A stretch of 64,000 nucleotides of DNA from JABWCQ01 sp964530625 (GTDB taxonomy: Bacteria > Electryoneota > RPQS01), in the NCBI GenBank assembly GCA_964530625.1, contig CAZHAK010000008.1:1-64000 (forward strand). Reading direction: 5' to 3'. Both the position numbers and the translations under genes were made by a program. The notes beneath the pieces are model-generated. The model saw only the letters and a program-made list of their open reading frames with translations, was not told where the DNA came from and made no database searches. How positions within the stretch are numbered: position 1 is the first letter of the stretch; every line of letters begins with the position of its first letter. This document shows, in pieces, positions 58,026 to 64,000 of this stretch.

Positions 58026-60233
58026 ATGCTTCGTTTACTACTCTTACTATTCATCACTTCAGCAACCTTTGCAGCCCCTGTTCTGCGCGGCAAAGTCACG
58101 GATTTACACACGGGCGAGGGGCTGCTGGGTGTGAATATCCAGCTCGTCGGAACGTTGCGCGGGACCGCGACCAATGAGGACGGCCGGTTCACGCTGCCTT
58201 TGCAAAACGGCGGCGCGGGAATCTTGCGCGTGTCGAGCATTGGTTACCGCCTGATTGAGCATCCGTTTACTGTCGGCGAGAACGACACGTTGACTCTCTC
58301 TCTGATAATCGAGCAGGATTTACTGCAAGCCGAAGAAGTGGTGATAACGGCTCAAGCCCGCGAGACGACGGCGAGGCTCTCGACGACCAAAGTCGAAGTC
58401 GTGCGTTCGACGGAGATACAATCCCGCGCGCCGAGTTCGCTCGACCGCGTGCTCGATGCCGTGCCCGGTGTGGACGTGCATCGCACCGGCGGCGCGATTG
58501 TCTCCAATGTTTCGATTCGCGGATCGTCCGATAAACTGGGCGGCGGCGTCGGGAACAGAACGCTCTTGCTGGTGGACGGCAGGCCCGCGGTGATTTCTGA
58601 CACGGACGGCGCGAGCTGGCAGCTTTATCCGGAAGACGTGATTGCGCGGGTTGAGGTTGTGAAGGGAGCCTACAGCGCGCTCTATGGCTCTAACGCGATG
58701 GGCGGCGTGGTGAATATGATTACGCATTCGCCGACGCACCGCGAATACACGCGCATTCGCGCGGGTTACGGTATTTATCAGCGTCCGCAAGCGTGGGCGC
58801 GCTATACGGAGCGGATGACGACGCGCAGTGATCTTTCCTTCAGTCACTCGAATTCCGTGGGCCGTTTGGGATATTACTCAAATTTCACGCGGCGCAATTC
58901 CGAAGGCTGGCGCCAATCATCCGGGCACGAAACTCTAACGGCGTTCACGAAGCTCGTGTATGATTACACTCCCGAGCGGAACATTACGCTTTCGACGATT
59001 TATCTGAACGGCGAAAACGAGTATCCGCATCCGTGGGTGAACGTCGCCGAGCCGCTGCGCGTCCGCGACATCTACACCAACGATATACAGCGCAAGCAAG
59101 CTCTTTCGACGGATTTGGTATATCGCCGGATGGAGTCGCCGCGCTCGAATTACACGCTGAGGCTGTTTTACAATCGTGATTTGACGCGCTCACTGTTTAA
59201 TCCAGAAAGTGATCCGCGCGAAGGCGACACGCCGTTGAACTTTCAGACTCGTTCGATTTCGCAAAAGCTTGGCATCCTTGAGCAGTCCACTAAGATCGCA
59301 CCCGGCGGTCATACGCTGGTTTTTGGTTTTGACGCGGTTTGGGATTTTGTCAATGGAGCACCTGAAGAATATCTGTACGGCAGGCAGCAAGCCGTTAACC
59401 TCGCGGGATTCGCACAAGACGATTGGACGATTCACTCAAAGGTGCACGTCACGGCAGGCGCGCGCTTCGATCACCGGCACTTAGTGAGCGGCAAGTCGTC
59501 GCAGCAGCTTTCTCCTAAAGCCGGAATCTCGTATGAAGCGGCGAAGAACATTGTTTTGCGCGGCTCCGTGGGACACGCTTTTCGCAACCCGTCTATTGCG
59601 GAAATGTTCTTGAAGAAAGTTGGCACTCAGGATTACGAATTTGTTCCGAATGCTGATCTTGATCCTGAAACCGTGAACTTCGGTGAAGTTGGTGTGAACT
59701 TCCGCATCAATGATCACGTTGTGCTCGACGCCGCGGCCTTCCACTATGACTACAACGACATCATTCGCTGGCAGGTGTTGGCGGGCGGAAGATTCAGGAC
59801 TGAGAATTTGGCCGAAGCGCAGATTCAAGGCGCGGAGTTAGGTCTTCGCTCGGCCTGGCCGCGCAATGTCAGCACGGTTTTTTCGGCCACGCATTTGTCC
59901 ACGGACATTGACAACAAAGGTCCGCTGACTTACGTGCCCGAGTGGCGTTTTTTCGCGGGCGTGGAATACACGCACCGCCGCACGACCTATGGTGTAGAGC
60001 TTAGACATGTGAGCAAGACCGACACGGTGGTATTCTATCAGAACGACGCGCCGGACGCCTTTACGATAATAAATGCGCGAATGGCGTTTCAATTCCGTCA
60101 AAGCACCCGCCTGAGTCTGCACATGGAAAACATGCTCAACGAACAGTACGAAGAGATGGAGCGTTACAGAATGCCGCCGCGCACGTTCCGAGTGGAGCTG
60201 TTGTATGATTTTGATATTGGGCGACGGGATTGA
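58026..60233 (+). CDS. TonB-dependent outer-membrane receptor
   Basis: 735 residues from the ATG at 58026 (MLRLLLLLFITSATFAAPVL). After the signal peptide comes a CarboxypepD_reg-like domain (LRGKVTDLHTGEGLLGVNIQ, to about 95). Next is the plug (about 110-235): STTKVEVVRSTEIQSRAPSS, LLVDGRPAVISDTDGASWQL, VIARVEVVKGAYSALYGSNA, MGGVVNMIT. The 22-strand barrel occupies the rest, with typical YTHRRTTYGVELRHVSKTD and the C-terminal RMPPRTFRVELLYDFDIG. This is closest in layout to BtuB/FepA/haem-type receptors rather than SusC. The substrate is not determinable; no SusD is adjacent, though a repeat lipoprotein is. No ribosome site is obvious before the start. Confidence 0.93.
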   Translation: MLRLLLLLFITSATFAAPVLRGKVTDLHTGEGLLGVNIQLVGTLRGTATNEDGRFTLPLQNGGAGILRVSSIGYRLIEHPFTVGENDTLTLSLIIEQDLLQAEEVVITAQARETTARLSTTKVEVVRSTEIQSRAPSSLDRVLDAVPGVDVHRTGGAIVSNVSIRGSSDKLGGGVGNRTLLLVDGRPAVISDTDGASWQLYPEDVIARVEVVKGAYSALYGSNAMGGVVNMITHSPTHREYTRIRAGYGIYQRPQAWARYTERMTTRSDLSFSHSNSVGRLGYYSNFTRRNSEGWRQSSGHETLTAFTKLVYDYTPERNITLSTIYLNGENEYPHPWVNVAEPLRVRDIYTNDIQRKQALSTDLVYRRMESPRSNYTLRLFYNRDLTRSLFNPESDPREGDTPLNFQTRSISQKLGILEQSTKIAPGGHTLVFGFDAVWDFVNGAPEEYLYGRQQAVNLAGFAQDDWTIHSKVHVTAGARFDHRHLVSGKSSQQLSPKAGISYEAAKNIVLRGSVGHAFRNPSIAEMFLKKVGTQDYEFVPNADLDPETVNFGEVGVNFRINDHVVLDAAAFHYDYNDIIRWQVLAGGRFRTENLAEAQIQGAELGLRSAWPRNVSTVFSATHLSTDIDNKGPLTYVPEWRFFAGVEYTHRRTTYGVELRHVSKTDTVVFYQNDAPDAFTIINARMAFQFRQSTRLSLHMENMLNEQYEEMERYRMPPRTFRVELLYDFDIGRRD

Positions 60234-60251
60234 AAGAATTTTTGCACAATG

Positions 60252-60285
60252 AAAAACGGGCGGCCCGAAAGCTGCCCGTTTTTTG
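60252..60285 (+). terminator. Terminator of the TonB-dependent receptor gene
   Basis: AAAAACGGGCGGC, loop CCGAAA, GCTGCCCGTTTTTT (one G-U), T-run. 18 bases after the stop. Confidence 0.82.
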
Positions 60286-60339
60286 TTTCTAAACTTTCAA
60301 TTGTGCTCGCGTCAGCGCGAAGCCCTCTTTGCTATGCGG

Positions 60340-61608
60340 CTATCTGTCGACTTTCACGAGATACATATCGGTATCTCCGTTGCCGTAGGAGGTTGTGGTG
60401 CCGGATAGAATGTAACCGCCGGGTGTGCGCTGTACTTCATAACAGATGTCGTTGCCCGGTCCGCCGATGGCTGTGCTCCATAACACCGTGCCGCGCCCGT
60501 CAATTTTGAACAAGAGCATATCTGTTTCGGCTTGTCCCCACGAGCGCGTGCTTCCGGCAATCACAAATCCGCCGTCGTCTTCAGCTAAGATTGAGTAGGC
60601 TTGATCTTCCTGCACACCGCCGAAAGATTTAGTCCAGAGAGTGTCGCCGAGACTGTCGGTGCGCACAATCCAGCAATCATACCCCGAGGGATTCTCCGGG
60701 CATCCGCCCGTTGATCCGACCATGGTGAAGCCGCCGTCCGGTGTCGCCGTAATCGCGTTGCCCACGTCGTATTTGCTGTTCCAATAGACCCGCTCTCTCA
60801 GAACCGCGCCTTTCCAATCCACTTCCGTGAACAGGAAAGCGGCTTCACTCTGGCATGGCAGCTTGTCTTTTTTCTTTGACTTAACCCACGGAAAGGCGGA
60901 ATCGTCAGCAGACGCTTTAGGCCGCGCACTCGGGGGAATATCCAGTGTATAGCCGATGGAGGCGATTCTGCCGTTGCTGAGTTCGATGATCGCGTTGGCT
61001 TGCTCGCCATTGAAATTGCGCGTCCACACGACCGTGCCCGGTTTGTTGAGCTTGACGAGATTGTAGCTCCCTTTCAAGTCCAGCGCATTTCGTCCGGCGC
61101 TGACAAATCCGCCGCCGCGCGCATGCAAAATATCTTCGGAGAAATCTCCGCCGCGATCCTGCGAAATCCGAGACCACTCCACGTCGCCTTCATAATCCGT
61201 CTTAACGACGTACAAGTCCGTGCCGAACCCGCCGGGTCCGCGAGTGGACCCTGACAGCACGAAACCACCGTCGTTGGTCGTGCGCATCGCGCGCGCCGAT
61301 GACACCCCCGAGCCGACGTAGTGTTTTTCGAAAATCAGGTCACCGTATCGGCCCAATCTCATCAGGCACATTTGGCGGTTGCCGTTTTCCGCGATGCAGT
61401 CACCCGCAATCGCAAAGCCGCCGTCATCGAGTGCGAGCACGGCATACGCGCCGTCGTCTTCCGGACCGCCGAAGTGCCGCGCCCATAGCGGCGACGGTGC
61501 GCGGTCATAGCCGAACATGGCGGATGCCGGCGCCTGCGCAAACGCAGAAACCGCTGCCACGCAAAGCAGGGCCGCCAACAAAAAAATCCGGTAAAGGGGT
61601 TGTTTCAT
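60340..61608 (-). CDS. Secreted beta-propeller protein (delayed-early-response/WD40 PQQ-like type)
   Basis: 422 residues from the ATG at 61608; signal peptide MKQPLYRIFLLAALLCVAAV. The body is built of about seven repeats of the type W-x-x-x-FGG-x-x-D-x-x-x-x-x-x-x-x-DGGFxxAG: examples are ARHFGGPEDDGAYAVLALDD, RTTNDGGFVLSGSTR, TPDGGFTMVGSTG, LWTKSFGGVQEDQAYSI, EDDGGFVIAGSTRSWGQAET and RTPGGYILSGTTTSYGNGDT. Such proteins are common secreted proteins of FCB bacteria, often with a T9SS tail. Here the protein ends DMYLVKVDR without a sorting domain. Located nine bases after the tsaB stop, so it may be transcribed with that operon. Function unknown. Confidence 0.82.
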   Translation of the reverse strand: MKQPLYRIFLLAALLCVAAVSAFAQAPASAMFGYDRAPSPLWARHFGGPEDDGAYAVLALDDGGFAIAGDCIAENGNRQMCLMRLGRYGDLIFEKHYVGSGVSSARAMRTTNDGGFVLSGSTRGPGGFGTDLYVVKTDYEGDVEWSRISQDRGGDFSEDILHARGGGFVSAGRNALDLKGSYNLVKLNKPGTVVWTRNFNGEQANAIIELSNGRIASIGYTLDIPPSARPKASADDSAFPWVKSKKKDKLPCQSEAAFLFTEVDWKGAVLRERVYWNSKYDVGNAITATPDGGFTMVGSTGGCPENPSGYDCWIVRTDSLGDTLWTKSFGGVQEDQAYSILAEDDGGFVIAGSTRSWGQAETDMLLFKIDGRGTVLWSTAIGGPGNDICYEVQRTPGGYILSGTTTSYGNGDTDMYLVKVDR

Positions 61609-61617
61609 CAAAAGTTT

Positions 61618-62247
61618 TTAAGACGCTCCAAATTCCAATCCATACTCCGGCAGCACTTGGCCAATTTTCAGCGGCTCCCGGTCTGTCCATGCTTTCCGCG
61701 CAAGGTCAATCAAACTCCGCGCATGCGGACGGTGCAAAGCTTTGTCTTGGGGAATGCGCGCTTTAAGTTTTACTTTAAGTTCGGCAGGCAGCGTATCACA
61801 GCCCGGCCCGCAGATCAACCCTTTCTCGGGCAACCATTGCGCCAAACTTATGGCATCCGTCACGACTCGCGCCTTTTCTTCTTTGCCAAAACTTTGGGCG
61901 AACCAGCGCTCCTTGCGCGCTTGTGCCAGCACCGTGACGGTGTCGGAGTTTGGCAACACATTTTGCGCCAACACTTCAAACGAGGGTACAGGCCATAACG
62001 GCACATCCAAACCTCGTGCCAAGCCATGCGCGAAGGCAAAACCCACGCGTAACCCCGTAAAAGAGCCGGGTCCCGCGCCGAGTGCGATGGCGGTGATCTG
62101 CTGCGGCGTTGCGTTTATGTCATTCAGCATGGCATAAAAGCGACGGAGTAAGCCGTCGCGATCGGGCAACATCGTCTCGTGGATGGATCCGTCTTTCAAG
62201 AAACCAAGCAGTGTTTCCTTGCCTGCGGAGTCCAAAGCGAAGATCAT
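61618..62247 (-). CDS. tsaB: tRNA threonylcarbamoyladenosine biosynthesis protein TsaB
   Basis: 209 residues. Needed for t6A37 modification of ANN-decoding tRNAs: TsaB is the ASKHA-fold partner of TsaD in the TsaB-TsaD-TsaE complex. The N-terminal strand MIFALDSAG and the signature ALGAGPGSFTGLRVGFAFAH are characteristic, followed by GLDVPLWPVPSFEVLAQNV and TVTVLAQARKERWFAQSF. It overlaps tsaE by four bases (ATGA). TsaD is not in the window. Confidence 0.93.
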   Translation of the reverse strand: MIFALDSAGKETLLGFLKDGSIHETMLPDRDGLLRRFYAMLNDINATPQQITAIALGAGPGSFTGLRVGFAFAHGLARGLDVPLWPVPSFEVLAQNVLPNSDTVTVLAQARKERWFAQSFGKEEKARVVTDAISLAQWLPEKGLICGPGCDTLPAELKVKLKARIPQDKALHRPHARSLIDLARKAWTDREPLKIGQVLPEYGLEFGAS

Positions 62248-62660
62248 GTGCGCGGCTCGGAGACGAGAATTGAACGTTCACTCAAGTTCGGGAGGATATC
62301 GAGGTGGATATGATAGCAATTTTGGGGCAGGAGTTCGGCAATTCGCTCCGGCCATTCGATTAAGAAGATACCGTCGCGCTCGAAGTATTCTTCAAGTCCG
62401 AGTGCAATAAAACTGTTCGCATCTTCGAGCCGATACAAGTCGGCATGGAAGAGCGCTTCACGCCCGTGGTATTCGAGCACGTAGTTAAACGTCGGTGAAA
62501 GAATTTCTTCTTTGACACCGAGCCCGCGGCCGATGCCTTTGGCTACGACGGATTTGCCCGCGCCAAGCTCGCCGCTTAGACAAACGACATCGCCTGAGCG
62601 GAGTCGCGTCGAAAACGCTTCCGCCCAGGCGAGAGTTTCAAGGGCTGACTTCGTGACCAT
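62244..62660 (-). CDS. tsaE: tRNA threonylcarbamoyladenosine ATPase TsaE
   Basis: 138 residues from the ATG at 62660, whose first base overlaps the DinB-family stop (TGATG). Longer versions start inside the neighbouring gene. The Walker A motif LSGELGAGKSVVAKGIGRGL, the sequence ILSPTFNYVLEYHG, the acid loop FHADLYRLED and GIFLIEWPERI are the TsaE marks. It provides the ATPase activity that cycles the TsaB-TsaD complex. Cotranscribed with tsaB and a DinB-family gene. Confidence 0.93.
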   Translation of the reverse strand: MVTKSALETLAWAEAFSTRLRSGDVVCLSGELGAGKSVVAKGIGRGLGVKEEILSPTFNYVLEYHGREALFHADLYRLEDANSFIALGLEEYFERDGIFLIEWPERIAELLPQNCYHIHLDILPNLSERSILVSEPRT

Positions 62661-63121
62661 CAATAATCGTAAAGCATGACGGGTGTGATGCCGTTCATGC
62701 GGAGATACGTGGTGAGCGATCCGCGATGATGCCAGTGTTCGTCCACGGCGAACAGCGGAAATTGAAAAGCGGGCATGGTGGTGCCCCAGGCGTCGATATC
62801 TTGCTGAAGATTTTCGTTGGTAATAGAGTCCCAAGTTTTCATGGCGGACGCGAACATCTCGTCCACGAACTTATTCAGATCCGCTTTACTCTTGATATCA
62901 GCTTTGGTGTCTTCCTGGAACTTGCCTGACTTGACCATCTTCATTGAGGCATCGAGGAAGCCGTACATGTGTTGCACGACTTCGGAGAAGCTACGGACTT
63001 CGGGGACGGGCCTGTAGTCCAGCTTATCTTCAGGAATTTGGTCCACGATGCGGCGGGTAACGCCGTGAATGGCGTGGAAGTAGTCAAACCGGGGTTGCAA
63101 CATGGCTTTTTGTATCTTCAT
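62660..63121 (-). CDS. DinB family four-helix metal-binding protein
   Basis: 153 residues. DinB/YfiT-like four-helix bundle with the metal-binding histidines: His 48-type in SFSEVVQHMYGFLDASMKMV and the pair in FPLFAVDEHWHHRGSLTTYL. It opens MLQPRFDYFHAIHGVTRR, typical of the family. Members act as thiol-dependent transferases (bacillithiol or glutathione type) or are unknown; B. subtilis dinB is a DNA-damage-induced gene. This is notable because the promoter here bears a LexA/DinR-like box. Ribosome site AAGGA six bases upstream. First gene of the dinB-tsaE-tsaB operon. Confidence 0.9.
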   Translation of the reverse strand: MKIQKAMLQPRFDYFHAIHGVTRRIVDQIPEDKLDYRPVPEVRSFSEVVQHMYGFLDASMKMVKSGKFQEDTKADIKSKADLNKFVDEMFASAMKTWDSITNENLQQDIDAWGTTMPAFQFPLFAVDEHWHHRGSLTTYLRMNGITPVMLYDY

Positions 63122-63168
63122 GGGAGGTCCTTTTCGTTAGGTCAGCAATCTCAAGGTTCATCAAATGT

Positions 63169-63209
63169 GAACATGCGTTCAATATACAAAGTTCTGTGAC
63201 TTGAGTCAA
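63169..63209 (-). promoter_or_regulatory. Promoter with LexA/DinR-like box at the start point
   Basis: On the minus strand TTGACT (63209-63204), 17-base spacer, TATATT (63186-63181), then directly GAACGCATGTTC (63180-63169), the GAAC-N4-GTTC palindrome, over the predicted start. The leader is about 55 bases to the DinB ATG at 63121. The same two elements and box recur at 13068-13096. Confidence 0.7.
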
Positions 63210-64000
63210 GAGGGGCTTTCAGGCGGCTTGAGCCGATACAGCCTTACGGAATCCTGCACGGCGACCATCATTCCTCTGTTAGTGAAATCCATAAGCGCCT
63301 GATCAGAAAATTCTTTCGGACGCGTCAAATCAATCAAGATATGCGTGACTCCGTAGGCCGCCACAATTCCGTCGCGCTCGTGCTTCGTTGCCGGGCCACT
63401 TAAGAACATGCTGTTCGCGCGCTTTCGTGTTTCAAGTTCTTGCACAAGCAGGGGATTTCCGTGCATATGAAACACCGTTTTCGCTCCCGTGAGCGCAGGC
63501 AGTGAAAACCCGCTCAAACTATCTGTCAGCACCACGTCTGATGACTTCAGGTAGGCAGCGAGGAATCCAAATTTCTCCGGCATCGTTTCGGCGTGTCTCC
63601 GCTGCACGAAATTTGACAACAAGAGCGATCCTGTCATCTTCACGTCATGTTTCAGGAACGGTATGGCCGAAAGAACAATCACCGCGATGACCGCAGATCT
63701 GAACCAGCGCGAGCGCGCGCCTTTAGGCGGCCTGCCCGTCCCGCTTTCTATCCACTCGCAGATAAACAAGGCAATTCCGAGATGGAGAAAAAACGCGACG
63801 AAGAACACGAATCGCTCGCCGATTTGTATTCCTGCCGCCCACGAAAACAGATAGACACCAAGACAAAGCAGTCCGCCGATCCACGCAAAATTGTGACGGT
63901 GGCGGCTTGCGAAAAAAACTAGGATGGGAAGACCGGCCAGAATCGGCCCTAAAGCGGCGAGCTGGTTTTCGTACAGCAGAGAAACATACCATGCCGAAGC
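63206..64000 (-). CDS. Membrane protein, C-terminal part (glycosyltransferase-like), cut by the window edge
   Basis: The frame stays open from 63206 to position 64000, so the gene begins beyond the window; 264 residues are visible. At least three hydrophobic helices appear: LAALGPILAGLPILVFFASR (residues about 14-33), IGGLLCLGVYLFSWAAG and FVFFVAFFLHLGIALFICEW, with another at VIAVIVLSAIPFL. The C-terminal soluble part (VVLTDSLSGFSLPALTG, HILIDLTRPKEFSD, VQDSVRLYRLKPPES) resembles the periplasmic tail of PMT/ArnT-like membrane glycosyltransferases. The family assignment is tentative. The stop lies within the -35 of the DinB promoter. Confidence 0.7.
   Translation of the reverse strand, partial: ASAWYVSLLYENQLAALGPILAGLPILVFFASRHRHNFAWIGGLLCLGVYLFSWAAGIQIGERFVFFVAFFLHLGIALFICEWIESGTGRPPKGARSRWFRSAVIAVIVLSAIPFLKHDVKMTGSLLLSNFVQRRHAETMPEKFGFLAAYLKSSDVVLTDSLSGFSLPALTGAKTVFHMHGNPLLVQELETRKRANSMFLSGPATKHERDGIVAAYGVTHILIDLTRPKEFSDQALMDFTNRGMMVAVQDSVRLYRLKPPESPS

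Noticed and set aside
1..64000. CRISPR array, tRNA or rRNA genes
   Set aside because: No regularly spaced direct repeats, cloverleaf with TTCRA arm or rRNA core sequence noticed in the intergenic regions; a tRNAscan/Infernal run would settle it.

Overview
The window looks like a Gram-negative bacterium of the Fibrobacteres-Chlorobi-Bacteroidetes (FCB) superphylum, probably one of the uncultured lineages around Calditrichota, KSB1 or Zixibacteria rather than a classical Bacteroidetes. Evidence: at least five secreted proteins end in a type IX secretion (T9SS) sorting domain (FPNPFNP...GVYF...KxxLLK); the primary sigma factor is the short Bacteroidetes-like form without region 1.1; there are heptose/LPS genes, TonB-dependent uptake and many lipoproteins. 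Yet most promoters I can read are classical -35/-10 pairs with a strikingly constant -10 of TATATT. No rRNA, tRNA or CRISPR array was seen. The phylum assignment is inference.

Layout. 0.1-5 kb: FKBP isomerase lipoprotein, divergent GH13 glucosidase-like enzyme and HldD heptose epimerase, and a secreted protein. 5-13 kb: a translationally coupled minus-strand operon of a porin-like protein, two lipoproteins and a 1603-residue T9SS protein with propeller, NHL, cohesin-like and dockerin-like parts. 13-15 kb: an AT-richer DpnII-like (GATC) restriction-modification pair with four GATC sites in 37 bp near the methylase start. 15-21.5 kb: C11 protease lipoprotein, M28 peptidase operon, unknown gene plus S4 RNA-binding protein. 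21.6-30.8 kb: an LPS/glycan operon (GT4, MsbA-like ABC exporter, GT4, membrane metallophosphoesterase, GT9 heptosyltransferase) interrupted by an AT-rich gene for a zinc-ribbon/HEPN protein that I regard as the best candidate for an undescribed defence-type function.

31-33.8 kb: feoA-feoB-small Feo protein, with a perfect palindrome in the leader. 33.8-39.1 kb: surface polysaccharide genes (GT4, asparagine-synthase-like protein, Wzx-like flippase, methyltransferase). 39.3-43.6 kb: T9SS propeller protein, serpin lipoprotein and ChaN/TraB-like lipoprotein. 43.9-50.6 kb: a duplicated two-gene cassette (small cysteine-rich secreted protein plus T9SS beta-helix protein), each copy with a related leader, separated by another T9SS gene and a decayed region.

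51-56.4 kb: pirin, hybrid sensor kinase with FIST sensor protein, primary sigma factor. 56.6-61.6 kb: three-repeat lipoprotein, TonB-dependent receptor, secreted propeller protein. 61.6-64 kb: a DinB-tsaE-tsaB operon whose promoter carries a GAAC-N4-GTTC (LexA/DinR-like) box, and a membrane protein running off the edge. The same box sits inside the spacer of the promoter at 13.07 kb, suggesting a small shared regulon.
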